NCBI GenBank assembly: GCA_007751255.1
Contig: CP036296.1
Location: 4,898,001-4,962,000, forward strand
Reading direction: 5' to 3'
DNA from: Engelhardtia mirabilis
GTDB taxonomy: Bacteria > Planctomycetota > UBA1135 > GCA-002686595
DNA length: 64,000 nt
The translations under genes were made by a program, and so were the position numbers. Positions 26,679-35,289 of the stretch are shown piece after piece (within the stretch, counting starts at the first letter, position 1; every line of letters starts with the position of its first letter). A model generated the notes under the pieces. It had not been told where the DNA came from. It saw only the letters and a program-made list of their open reading frames with translations, and did no database searches.

Positions 26679-27740
26679 GTGACCCCGCCCCGGTCTCCCA
26701 CCGCGACGCGCATCGGCGTCGATCTGTGCGTGCTGCGCGCGCCCTACCCGCTGAGCCTGCAGCGCTGCGTGCGCTCGGGCCTCGAAGCCCTGCGCGGTCG
26801 CGACGACGTGGAGACCGTGCGCCTGGGCCCGATGGGCGGCAGTCGCGGCCACTGGCGCCTGCGCGGCCTGGGGCGGGCGGCGCGTCGCTCGGAAGTCGAC
26901 GGCGTGCACGCCTTCGTGTCGGGCTTCTCGCCCACGGCGCCCGGCCCACGGATCCAGACCGTGCACGAGCTGCCCTGGCACCACGGGGAGAGCGAGAACG
27001 CGGATCTGCGCCACCGTCTGTGGATCCGGCTGGGCGGCCGCTTCGCGCGGGCCATCGTCTGCCCGTCAGAGCACGTGGCCCGCGACCTGCGCGCCGAGCT
27101 GGGCTCGGCGGGCGAGCGCGTGCGTGTGATCCCCTGGGGCGTCGATCGGCGCTTCGGCGAGGCCGCGGGCGAGGGTGGCCCGACGGTCGAGTTGGGCGGC
27201 GAGCCCTTCGATCGTGCGACGCTGCTCTTGCCACTCGGTGGTCGGACCAAGAAGCGCGCCAGCGCCGCGGTCGAGGCCCTGGCCCACTTGCCGCGCTCGG
27301 TGCGGCTGGTGGTGACGGGTCCGGACGGCCCGGGCCTCGATGCCGCGCGCGCCCGCGCCGCCGCCCTCGGCCTGGGTCAGCGACTGCACCACGTGCCCTG
27401 GATCGAGGAGTCCGACCTGCCCCTGGCCCTTGCCGCCAGTGGCGCGGTCCTGGCCCTGGCGCGCTCGGAGGGCTTCGCCCATCCGGTGCTCGAGGCCCTG
27501 GCCACAGGAACTCCGGTCGTCGCCGCGCCCGGCGGCGCCCAGGAGGAGTTGGCCGGGGGCTGCGCCGAGCTGGCCGATCCGGAGGACTCCGCCGGGCTCG
27601 CCGCCGCGATCGGACGCGCCCTGGCCTGGACCGAAGAGCAGCGCCGCGCCGCCCGCGAGCGCGCCGCCCGGTTCACCTGGGAGCGCTGGGCCGAATCGAC
27701 CGCGCTGTTGTGGCGCGAGCTGACCCAGGGGTCCGCATGA
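26679..27740 (+). CDS. Family-4-like glycosyltransferase (GT-B)
   Basis: 353 residues from GTG 26679. The N-terminal domain includes 'HAFVSGFSPTAPGPRIQTVH' and 'FARAIVCPSEHVARDLRAEL'. The C-terminal nucleotide-sugar-binding domain has 'RVIPWGVDRRFG', 'LLLPLGGRTKKRASAAVEAL' and the E-x7-E-type segment 'SEGFAHPVLEALATGTPVVA'. It transfers a sugar from an activated donor to an unknown acceptor. It overlaps the next glycosyltransferase by ATGA and diverges from the LMW phosphatase. A polysaccharide or glycan-modification role is likely. Confidence 0.88.
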   Translation: MTPPRSPTATRIGVDLCVLRAPYPLSLQRCVRSGLEALRGRDDVETVRLGPMGGSRGHWRLRGLGRAARRSEVDGVHAFVSGFSPTAPGPRIQTVHELPWHHGESENADLRHRLWIRLGGRFARAIVCPSEHVARDLRAELGSAGERVRVIPWGVDRRFGEAAGEGGPTVELGGEPFDRATLLLPLGGRTKKRASAAVEALAHLPRSVRLVVTGPDGPGLDAARARAAALGLGQRLHHVPWIEESDLPLALAASGAVLALARSEGFAHPVLEALATGTPVVAAPGGAQEELAGGCAELADPEDSAGLAAAIGRALAWTEEQRRAARERAARFTWERWAESTALLWRELTQGSA

Positions 27741-28858
27741 GCGCGCGCTCACCGCGCGTGTTGGTGCTGGGGGCCGTGCTCGGCCAACCCCGGGGCGGCG
27801 TCCAGCGACACAACGCCGAACTCCTCCCGCGCGCGGCGCGGCTGTTGCGAGCGCGGGGCGGGAGCCTCGCCGTGCTCGTCGGCGCGGAGCCGCCGAGCTT
27901 CGACTGCGGCGAGGACGTGGAACTGCTCGAGTCCGCGGTCCCCGCCGGTCCCCCCGCGCGCCGCGCGCGGGCGGAGTCGCGCGCTGTCGCTGCGGCCATC
28001 GACCATGCAACCGGCGCGGGCAGCCCCTTCGACCTGGTCCACACCGCACACCTGCCGATCCCTTCCAAGCGCGGCCTGCGCGGCACGCCCCTGACGGTGA
28101 CCCTGCACGACCTGCGCCAGGTGAATGCTGAGCTCGTGGGTTCCCTGCGCGCGTTCGCCGGTCGCTTCGCCTACCGAGCGGTCGCGCGCCGCGCGGCGCG
28201 TTTGCTGTTCGTCAGCGACGAGGTGCGAGCGCAGTTCCAACTGCGCCATCCGCGCGTCGTCGGGCGCGCGGACGTAGTGCCCAATGCCGGCGACCACCTG
28301 CGCGTCGTGGAGCGCGGCGCGCGGGCGCGCAGCTACCTCGAGCCCGGCTACCTGCTGCACGTGGGGCACCTCGAACCGCGCAAGAACTTGGGCCTCGCCC
28401 TGCGAGCCTTGGCCGAGGACCCGGCGCTCCCGCCCCTGGTGCTGGTCGGCGCGGCCAAGGGCGGCGAACGCGCGCGGCTGGACCGCTTGGCGGCGCAACT
28501 GGGAGTCGGCGCGCGGGTCTGGTTCTTGGGTCCCCTGGACGATTCGGAGCTGCCCCTGCTCTACGCCGGCGCGGGCTGCTTGGTCCTGCCTTCGCGCCTC
28601 GAGGGCTTCGGAATCCCCGTGCACGAGGCCCGCCGCGCCGGCTTGCCCTTGGCCCTGAGTCGCTCCGGTGCACCCAGCGAAGTGGCCGGCGACGCCGCGG
28701 AGCGCTTCGACGCCGACGACCCCGCCGAGATGGCTGCAGCGATCCGCATCGCCTTGGCGAAGGCGACAACGCCGTGCGTCGACCTGGAATCCTGGGACGA
28801 CAGCGCTGCTCGCTTGGTCGCAGCCTGGGAAGCAGCCGTCGCTTCGCCGCGCGGGTGA
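27737..28858 (+). CDS. Family-4-like glycosyltransferase (GT-B)
   Basis: 373 residues from ATG 27737, overlapping the stop of the previous gene (ATGA). The N-terminus 'VLVLGAVLGQPRGGVQRHNA' is typical of GT4 (Gly-Gly-Val-Q/xRH). Further signatures are 'LTVTLHDLRQ', 'LFVSDEVRAQFQ', 'YLLHVGHLEPRKNLGLALRA', 'VWFLGPLDDSELPLLYAGA' and 'LPSRLEGFGIPVHEA', the last being the donor-binding E-G-F-G motif. Translational coupling suggests it works with the upstream glycosyltransferase on the same glycan. Confidence 0.92.
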   Translation: MSARSPRVLVLGAVLGQPRGGVQRHNAELLPRAARLLRARGGSLAVLVGAEPPSFDCGEDVELLESAVPAGPPARRARAESRAVAAAIDHATGAGSPFDLVHTAHLPIPSKRGLRGTPLTVTLHDLRQVNAELVGSLRAFAGRFAYRAVARRAARLLFVSDEVRAQFQLRHPRVVGRADVVPNAGDHLRVVERGARARSYLEPGYLLHVGHLEPRKNLGLALRALAEDPALPPLVLVGAAKGGERARLDRLAAQLGVGARVWFLGPLDDSELPLLYAGAGCLVLPSRLEGFGIPVHEARRAGLPLALSRSGAPSEVAGDAAERFDADDPAEMAAAIRIALAKATTPCVDLESWDDSAARLVAAWEAAVASPRG

Positions 28859-28993
28859 TTGATCGCGGCCGCGACCAAGTCGCGGCTAGACACGGATGAT
28901 CCGTTGGCTCGCACGGGTGATCGACCCGGACGTGTGATTGGATCTCGGAGCGCGAGACCAGCTGTGCTGCGATCCGCGCTCGGTCCTTGGCGC

Positions 28994-29722
28994 TCAGCCC
29001 TTCGCGCCCTGGACCAGGACGAAGACGCCCCAGGCCACGGCGACGAAGAAGACCAGGGCGCCGATCACGACGCCAGCCTGCACCCAGCCGGGGTACTGCG
29101 ACAGGTCGCCACGCAGGATGCCGCTCGGCTCGGCAGCGACTTCGCGCAGGACCTCCTGGCGACGGCTCTCCCCCACGGCTTGCGGCGACAGCTGCGTCGG
29201 CTCGGGTCTCTTGGCCAAGGGAGCACGGTGCGCGCTGCCCTGCGGGGTCTGGCCGCGGTCGGTGAGGCGGGTCGACGCCAACTCGATCTCGGCGGGGTCC
29301 TCCAGGGACAGGCCGCCGCTGTTGCCGCTGCCAGCGCCGGAGCTGCCCTTGGCTCCGTCGTCGACGGACGCGGAACTCACCTCGAGCGGCGGCCCCTCGT
29401 CGAACTCGAAGTCCTCGTCGATCGGGTCGGCGGGCGCCCCGTCGCCTACGAAGCGCACCTCGAGGCCACCCAGGGCGAACTCGAGCCCCTCCTCGAACAT
29501 GACCTCGGGCACGCGCTGACCGGCCACGCGCAGGCCGTTGCTGGAGTCCAGGTCGACGATCCACAGGTCCTCGCCACGCTGCTCGATGCGCGCGTGCTCG
29601 CGGCTGATCGAGGGGTGGACGATCGCGATCTCACAGGCGCGCAGCCGCCCGATGCGTTGGCCCGCGACCAGGTCGACGCTGCGGCCCGGATCGGGGCCTT
29701 CGAGGATCAGGAGTCGCGCCAT
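28994..29722 (-). CDS. FHA-domain membrane protein
   Basis: 242 residues. The N-terminal FHA domain (about 1-95) has 'RIGRLRACEIAIVHPSISRE' followed by HARI, and 'DLDSSNGLRVAGQRVPEVMF'. The conserved Gly-Arg, Ser-x-x-His and Ser-Ser-Asn-Gly residues that bind phosphothreonine are intact. A low-complexity acidic and Ser/Gly linker (about 95-205) leads to one C-terminal membrane helix (WVQAGVVIGALVFFVAVAWG). The FHA domain faces the cytoplasm. It could tether a protein phosphorylated by a Ser/Thr kinase such as the one at 32654-35212. The distance makes this only a guess. Confidence 0.9.
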   Translation of the reverse strand: MARLLILEGPDPGRSVDLVAGQRIGRLRACEIAIVHPSISREHARIEQRGEDLWIVDLDSSNGLRVAGQRVPEVMFEEGLEFALGGLEVRFVGDGAPADPIDEDFEFDEGPPLEVSSASVDDGAKGSSGAGSGNSGGLSLEDPAEIELASTRLTDRGQTPQGSAHRAPLAKRPEPTQLSPQAVGESRRQEVLREVAAEPSGILRGDLSQYPGWVQAGVVIGALVFFVAVAWGVFVLVQGAKG

Positions 29723-29815
29723 GGCCGGGGAGGATAGCAGGCCCCAAGGCCCGAGCGAGCCTGGGCCCCAGGGGCGACTTGTGCGCGCCGCGCGCGGGCG
29801 TCAGGCTGCTGACCC

Positions 29816-30724
29816 GTGTCGACCGAGTCCGCACCACTCCCCGGCCCGCAGGCAGTCGCCATCCTCGCGCGCGGCCTGAAGCGCAGCTATCGCTCGGGCT
29901 TCCTCCTGGCGCGGCGTGCGGTCCTGCGGGGTGTCGACCTCGACCTCGCGGCCGGAGCCGTGGGCGGGCTGATCGGCCCCAACGGCTCGGGCAAGTCGAC
30001 CCTGCTGCGGCTCCTGGCCGGTGTCGATCCGGCCGACGGCGGCGAGCTCTCGGTCTTGGGCGGTGATCCGCGCACGGCGGCGGTGCGCACTCGCATCGGC
30101 TACGCCACCGAGGGCTGTCCCTTCCCCGACGAGCTGCCGGCGCGGGTCGTGCTGGAGCTGCTGCTGCGTATGCGCGGGCTACATGGCGGCGAGGCCCGAT
30201 CCAGGGCGCTGAGGCTGCTCGACCGCGCGGGCCTCGGCGCGGACGCCAAGCGCTCCCTGGGCCAGTTCTCGAGCGGCATGCGGCGGCGCTTCGTCCTGGC
30301 CCAGGCCTTCGCCACCGATCCGCACCTGGTGCTGCTCGACGAGCCCAGCGTGGGGCTCGACGCCGAGGGCGCCGAGGTGCTCGAGCAGTGGCTCGACGAA
30401 GCCCATGCCCGCGGCGCCGCGGCGCTGATCTGTTCCCACCGGCCCGACGACCTCTTCGGGCGCTGCGAGCGGGTGAGCGTGATGATCGAGGGCCGCGTGG
30501 TGCTGAACGAGTCCGCGCGCGCCCTGGCCGAGCGGGCGACGCGCGTGGAGCTCGAGATCGAAGGCGCGGGGAGCCAGGACCTCGACGCCGCGCGCCGCGA
30601 GCTCGAAGCGCGGGGGGCTGTGGTGCGCGCCACGCGCCCGGCCGCGGCGGCCCTCGACGCCCTGTACCGGTCCCTGGGATCAACCGGACGCGGCGCGCCG
30701 GCGGGCGTCGAGCGCGATGGATGA
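29816..30724 (+). CDS. ABC transporter ATP-binding protein
   Basis: 302 residues from GTG 29816. Walker A is 'GLIGPNGSGKSTLLRLLAGV', the signature is 'LGQFSSGMRRRF', Walker B plus D-loop is 'LVLLDEPSVGLDAEG' and the switch His is in 'ALICSHRPDDLFG'. The C-terminal extension (about 225-302) resembles the regulatory tail of export-type (ABC-2) ATPases. It overlaps the membrane-protein gene by 8 bp, so the two probably form one exporter with the small protein at 31829. Substrate unknown. Confidence 0.93.
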   Translation: MSTESAPLPGPQAVAILARGLKRSYRSGFLLARRAVLRGVDLDLAAGAVGGLIGPNGSGKSTLLRLLAGVDPADGGELSVLGGDPRTAAVRTRIGYATEGCPFPDELPARVVLELLLRMRGLHGGEARSRALRLLDRAGLGADAKRSLGQFSSGMRRRFVLAQAFATDPHLVLLDEPSVGLDAEGAEVLEQWLDEAHARGAAALICSHRPDDLFGRCERVSVMIEGRVVLNESARALAERATRVELEIEGAGSQDLDAARRELEARGAVVRATRPAAAALDALYRSLGSTGRGAPAGVERDG

Positions 30725-31832
30725 TCGCCGGCGCGTGCGCGACGTGCGCGGGGCCTTGGCCCTGGCGAGCCTGGCCCTGCGGCGCGCACTGTCGCCGTGG
30801 GCGGTGGTCGCGACGGCGCTGTGGCTGACCCTGCTCGCGACCCGCGACTGGATGCCCGCGAGCGTGCGCCTGGTCGGCGAGCTCGATCCGTCGACACCCG
30901 CCGTGGCCGCGGCCCAGGCCCGCTCGGGAGTTCTGGGTGCGGCGCTGGCGTTGGTCGCGCCGCTCGTGCTGTGGCGCGTGGCGGCCCTGAACGCGCGCAC
31001 CCAGGGACCTGAGCGGGCGGGCTTCGCGGCGGCGCCGGTGGGCGAGCTTCCGCGCCAGGTCGGCCTGTGGCTCGGAGCCTGCGCGGGCGCGGCGCTCCAC
31101 CTGCTCGCCTGCGCGGCCGCGGCGGAGCTGGCGGCGGGCGCGGGATCGGAGCCGGTGCGGCCGGTGGTCGGCCGTCTCGACAATCCGGCGCTGAACCTAC
31201 TCGTGGAAGGCGAGGTCGAGCGCTTCGAGCTGCCGCCCCTCCCGGCGCGCGCCGAGCGGATCCAGGTCGAGCTGGTGGTCCTCCCGGCCGCCGACCCCAG
31301 CGCCACGGTCGAGCTGCGCGTGCGGCGGCTCGACGGCGACGGCCCGGGAACCTCGGCCAGCTCGACCTTCGCTGGCCGGCGCGCCCTGTCGGTCGATCTG
31401 CCACCGGGCTCGGGAACTCTGCTGGTCGAGCTGGCGCGGCCCGCGGTTGGCGCCGGCGTCGGAGTCCCGGCCAACAGCCTGTTGGTGCTCGGGTCTCCCC
31501 GACCGGGTCTGCTGGCGAGCCTGGCCCTCGCCGCCCGCACCTGGCTCGGACTCGCCTTGGCCGCGGCGCTGTTGCCACTGCTCACGCGCGGACTGTCGGC
31601 CGGCCTGGCCGGCACGCTGCTCGCCTCCCTCTGGATCGCCGCCTGGCGCGGCGCGCCCCTGGTCGAGCACCTGCCCGCCGCGACCCTGTTCGACGACCTA
31701 TCGGCGCTCTCGCTCGGACTGTCCCCTGGCGCACCGCCCCTGATCAGCGCTGGCCTCGCGCTCGGACTGTCCCTGGCCTGCCTGTCGGCGACCGCCCTGC
31801 TGGAGCGGCGCCGCGGAGGTGCGACGCGGTGA
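30717..31832 (+). CDS. Polytopic membrane protein, probable ABC-2-type permease
   Basis: 371 residues from ATG 30717. Hydrophobic segments occur near 30-45 (PWAVVATALWLTLLA), 70-90 (VLGAALALVAPLVLW), 115-140 and in a C-terminal cluster (about 270-365). A beta-rich soluble stretch lies between them (about 150-265, 'VELVVLPAADPSATVELRVR'). This layout, paired with an ATPase that overlaps it, fits an ABC exporter subunit that carries an extracytoplasmic domain. The family itself is not recognisable, so the call rests on context and topology. Confidence 0.72.
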   Translation: MDDRRRVRDVRGALALASLALRRALSPWAVVATALWLTLLATRDWMPASVRLVGELDPSTPAVAAAQARSGVLGAALALVAPLVLWRVAALNARTQGPERAGFAAAPVGELPRQVGLWLGACAGAALHLLACAAAAELAAGAGSEPVRPVVGRLDNPALNLLVEGEVERFELPPLPARAERIQVELVVLPAADPSATVELRVRRLDGDGPGTSASSTFAGRRALSVDLPPGSGTLLVELARPAVGAGVGVPANSLLVLGSPRPGLLASLALAARTWLGLALAAALLPLLTRGLSAGLAGTLLASLWIAAWRGAPLVEHLPAATLFDDLSALSLGLSPGAPPLISAGLALGLSLACLSATALLERRRGGATR

Positions 31833-32425
31833 AGCGCTCTTCCGTCGCCGTCGTCGGAGCGGTGTTGATCGCCGCCCTCGCAGCCGAGTTCACCGGTCTC
31901 GCCCCCGACGAGCGCTGGCGCCCGCCCCCCAAGCCGCCCTCCGCCTCGGCAGCCCTCCTCGGCCCGATCGGCCGCGTCTTCGCCAGCGCCCAATGGGTCC
32001 GCGTCGACGCCGCCTTCGCCGCCGGACGCCCGGCCCAGGCCTTCGCCCTGGCCGAACGCGCCCTCGAGCTCGATCCCGGCGCGACCGAGGGCTGGGAGAT
32101 CCTGGTCTGGTTCCAAGCCATCCAGCTCGCCTCCCCCGCCCGCGAACCCGACGGCGAACGACGCCGCCAATGGCTCGAGAACGGCCTGGCCGTGGCCGCC
32201 CGCGGCGAGCAATCCGCCCGCGAGCCCGCAGCCCTCGCGCGCCTCGCCGGCGACGTCCTCTTCGTCCACGCCGACGCCGAGCCAGCAACGCCGTGGCCCG
32301 GCGGTCGCAAGGCCCTGCTCGAGCTCGCGCAGACCCACTACCGCCGCGCCGCCGAGCTGGGCGACACCGAAGCCCACGCGAGCGCCGAGGGCGTCGCCCG
32401 CAAGCTCGCGGGGATGGGCGACTAA
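31829..32425 (+). CDS. Small TPR-like protein with N-terminal membrane or signal segment
   Basis: 198 residues from GTG 31829, overlapping the permease stop (GTGA). Residues 1-22 are basic then hydrophobic (MKRSSVAVVGAVLIAALAAE). The rest is alpha-helical with TPR-like phrases 'AFALAERALELDPGATEGWE' and 'AQTHYRRAAELGDTEAHASA'. It is the third gene of the ABC operon and probably an accessory subunit facing the outside. No more precise function can be given. Confidence 0.72.
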   Translation: MKRSSVAVVGAVLIAALAAEFTGLAPDERWRPPPKPPSASAALLGPIGRVFASAQWVRVDAAFAAGRPAQAFALAERALELDPGATEGWEILVWFQAIQLASPAREPDGERRRQWLENGLAVAARGEQSAREPAALARLAGDVLFVHADAEPATPWPGGRKALLELAQTHYRRAAELGDTEAHASAEGVARKLAGMGD

Positions 32426-32490
32426 TCCCTCCGCGGTCACCAGGATTCGCTGCCAGCGCGTGCGACTCGGATCCCAGCGACCGCTGCTGA

Positions 32491-32657
32491 CTAGTGTCCT
32501 GGATCGGAAATTCGGCACCACTGCCCGGAGGTCCGATCGATGCTGGCTAGGCGCGCCGACGACGCGTATCCGCTGCGATACTCGGAGGAGGCGCTGGCGA
32601 CGCCAGCGGCCATCGCAGCCCGGGAAGTGACGCCGAACTGCTGATCCAGGACACTAG
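32491..32657. mobile_element. MITE-like element with 26-bp terminal inverted repeats
   Basis: 167 bp bounded by CTAGTGTCCTGGATC and its exact inverse, GATCCAGGACACTAG. The inverted match continues to 26 bp with three mismatches (inner TTCGGC / GCCGAA). The ends are CTAG, which is palindromic, so it could equally be a target-site duplication. The inside holds only a 34-codon frame (32540-32644) and a nested CTGCGAT / ATCGCAG pair. No transposase is present. It lies between the ABC operon and the kinase gene, whose stop codon falls inside the right terminal repeat. Confidence 0.75.
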
Positions 32658-35212
32658 CTCCCTTCGTCCAGCAGTGGAGCCAGGAAGAGCTCGTAGAGCG
32701 GAGTGGCCTTGGTTTGCGTCTCCGCGTCGAGCCGATCCCACAGGTCCCGGGCCAAGGTCGGCTCCCCGTGTCGCCCAGCGGACTGGAAGATCCTCACGCA
32801 CGGCCCGTTCTCGGGCGGGAAGCCGTGGTCCGCCAACCAACGAAGACTGGCCGACGCCGCGGCCGCATCCATCGGATCTCCTCGCCCTTGGTCGAGGGCA
32901 TCGAGTGCGAACTCGGCCCGCATCAGGTGCACGAGCCAGAGCTCGTCGGCATCCGGCCCAATCCACTCGAGTCCGCGGCCCAACAATCGGGCAGCGGCCT
33001 TCGGCCCGTCGAGCTGGAACACCGTCCAGGAGCGGTTGGTCCAGTACTCCGGCGCTTGCCCGCGGTAGGCCTCGAGTCCGGAAGCGAGTTCCTCGACCCG
33101 CAGGAGGAGGTGCTGCTTGCGGCCCAGTCCACAGCCGTAGCGCACGATGTCCGCGATCGGACTTCCGCTCGAACTCGGCCAGCGGGTCAAGCGGTTGGCA
33201 CCTCCGAGATAGATATTGCCGAGGTTGATGCGCACCTCCGGTGCGTCACCGAGGGCGAGGCAGCGCTCATAGAGCCGAGCCGCTCGCCAGTGTGCTCCGG
33301 GCGTCGGGTCGTTCGAAGCGATGTCGGCCGCGTGGAAGAGCACCTCACGGTCCATGGGGAAGCGTTCGACGAGCGCATCGGCGGCGGCGAGCAGCCGATC
33401 GATCTCCGAGGCCACAGCGCCACCGCCCAGGGACCGGAGGTAGCGGAGTTCCGTGAACAGCACTATGGACCAAGAGCCGCCTCGCTCCGGGTCGAGCGCC
33501 CGCAGTGACGATGCGGCCGCGAGGCTGACGAGGTCCTCCGCTCCTTCGGCACCGAAGGCCGCCATCCGCGCCACGCGGACGTCATTGGGCGCGCGTTTGA
33601 ACAGCTCGACGATGGCCGCACGCAGTTTGCGTGGATCCGCTCCGACGAAGCGCCAAGCAACGATCGCGCGCCGCGCGACGCCGACGGGGAGGTCCGAGTT
33701 CAGCTCCGGAAGCTCCACCCTGGGCAGAGGCACCCGTCCACTCGCGAGCAACGACTCGAGCCTGATCAGCGGCTCCCAGCACGGCTCGTGGCTCAACAAC
33801 GCCTCCGCCTCCGCGAGGCTGAGCCGTAGCGCAGCCAGGCGCGCGGGTGACCTCGCCAGACGACCCGGATCGAAATTGCCCGGTCCGTCCAACGCGACGC
33901 GTACTCGCGCGAAGGCCACGTCGGGGTCCCGCGGCCGCAGACGCGCGAGCTCGTCCAGCGCCTGGGCTGCGGCGTCCCCGGTACCGATGGCCAACTCGGC
34001 GTCGACCAACTGACTCAGCGACTTGACGCGCTCGCCTTCGATCTGCTCGAGACGTCGCGACTCGGCGAGCACGGTCGAGCGACCGAGGACCGCGAGGATC
34101 GGCAGAGTCACGAGGAGAGCCGTTCGCGTCGGGTTTCGCCGCACCCAACGGGCGGCCCCACGGATAGGCCGCCGACGAGCCGCGCGTGGCCGGACTCCGT
34201 CGAGCCAGGACTCCAAGTCGTCGATGAATGCGGCACAACTCTGATAGCGATCTGCGGCCCGCGTTGCGGTCGCGCACGACACGACCGCCGCCAGATCCCG
34301 GTCCACCTCACGATTGAATGCCCGGACGTTGCGCGCGCCGTGCGATTGATACTCGCGGCGGATGGCATCGAGCGAGGGCGCGCCGATCGGAGTGGTGCCG
34401 GTCAGCAGGTGGAACAGCGTGGCTCCCAGACCGAAGATGTCCGCGCGGTGATCGCAGCCGGCACCGTCGATCTGCTCGGGCGCGGCATAGGCCGGCGTTC
34501 CCAGGATGTGCCCGGTGCGGGTGCGGTCCAGACCGACCGCCGCCGAATCGAGCGCCAGCCCGAAGTCGATCAGGATCGGATTGCCGTCGGGGTCGCGCAG
34601 AACATTGGACGGCTTCAGGTCGCGATGGACGATCCCCGCTCGATGCAGCACCTGCACCGCCCGAGCCAAGGTCGCCATGGTTCGAACCGCCGCTCGGATC
34701 GCCTCTCGATCGCCGGCGGGTCCGCGCTCGCGAACTTCGTGCGCGAGCGAGCGGCCGGGGACCAGAGCCATGACCAGGTACGGCCAGGAATCGGCCACGC
34801 CGTAGTCGAAGATCTCGACGACGTGGGGCGACCGGACCCGGGCCAGGATCGCGGCCTCACGCGCGAAGCGGGCCTGGGGGTTTCCGTCAATGGTCGGTCG
34901 TGGACTCAGGAACTTGATGGCGACTTCCCGACCGAGCGATTCCTGACGTCCGACGAAGACCGTACCGCCGCCACCCGCTCCCAAGTGAGCAACGACCTCG
35001 TAGCCCTCCACCGACGGTGGATTCCAGGTCTCGGCCTCCCCCTCGACCGCTGCCAGCAGACCGATCGACTCCAGTGCGGCTCGGCGGCTCGCGAAGCGCC
35101 GACGGAGAGCGTCAGACGCGGTCGACCACAGATCTGCGGCTACGGCCTCGTCCTCGAGGCGGAGCTCCAGGTACCGTTCAAACCACTGATCGTCGTGTTC
35201 GACTGCTGCCAT
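32654..35212 (-). CDS. Ser/Thr protein kinase with transmembrane helix and helical-repeat C-terminus
   Basis: 852 residues from ATG 35212, preceded by AAGGAA. The kinase domain (about 71-340) is complete: glycine loop 'LGAGGGGTVFVG' (78-89), Lys100 in 'EVAIK', 'HRDLKPSN' (196-203), 'DFG' (216-218) and 'GTPAYAAPEQ' (238-247). One membrane helix follows (about 363-377), then about 470 residues of helical, TPR-like repeats outside. The kinase is active-looking. It diverges from an ECF sigma gene 77 bp away, a pairing seen for other planctomycete ECF groups. The stop codon TAG is supplied by the terminal CTAG of the MITE-like element, so the C-terminus may have been altered by its insertion. Confidence 0.93.
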   Translation of the reverse strand: MAAVEHDDQWFERYLELRLEDEAVAADLWSTASDALRRRFASRRAALESIGLLAAVEGEAETWNPPSVEGYEVVAHLGAGGGGTVFVGRQESLGREVAIKFLSPRPTIDGNPQARFAREAAILARVRSPHVVEIFDYGVADSWPYLVMALVPGRSLAHEVRERGPAGDREAIRAAVRTMATLARAVQVLHRAGIVHRDLKPSNVLRDPDGNPILIDFGLALDSAAVGLDRTRTGHILGTPAYAAPEQIDGAGCDHRADIFGLGATLFHLLTGTTPIGAPSLDAIRREYQSHGARNVRAFNREVDRDLAAVVSCATATRAADRYQSCAAFIDDLESWLDGVRPRAARRRPIRGAARWVRRNPTRTALLVTLPILAVLGRSTVLAESRRLEQIEGERVKSLSQLVDAELAIGTGDAAAQALDELARLRPRDPDVAFARVRVALDGPGNFDPGRLARSPARLAALRLSLAEAEALLSHEPCWEPLIRLESLLASGRVPLPRVELPELNSDLPVGVARRAIVAWRFVGADPRKLRAAIVELFKRAPNDVRVARMAAFGAEGAEDLVSLAAASSLRALDPERGGSWSIVLFTELRYLRSLGGGAVASEIDRLLAAADALVERFPMDREVLFHAADIASNDPTPGAHWRAARLYERCLALGDAPEVRINLGNIYLGGANRLTRWPSSSGSPIADIVRYGCGLGRKQHLLLRVEELASGLEAYRGQAPEYWTNRSWTVFQLDGPKAAARLLGRGLEWIGPDADELWLVHLMRAEFALDALDQGRGDPMDAAAASASLRWLADHGFPPENGPCVRIFQSAGRHGEPTLARDLWDRLDAETQTKATPLYELFLAPLLDEGS

Positions 35213-35229
35213 TTCCTTTCGACCACGCA

Positions 35230-35283
35230 GGGGTCTACGCCGCGTCGACACTCTAGCTCTAGCCGAGGGCCCTCGGGGTCTAC
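35230..35283. promoter_or_regulatory. Candidate regulatory sites between the divergent kinase and sigma genes
   Basis: The 77-bp gap between ATG 35212 (minus) and ATG 35290 (plus) holds GGGGTCTAC twice (35230-35238 and 35275-35283, 45 bp apart) and a perfect 12-bp palindrome CGAGGGCCCTCG at 35264-35275. The repeats may be recognised by the sigma factor or another regulator. No experimental or homology support is available. Confidence 0.35.
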
Positions 35284-35289
35284 CCAAAA

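Noticed and set aside
32540-32644. 34-codon frame inside the MITE-like element
   Set aside because: Too short and without a ribosome site or known family. Probably chance.
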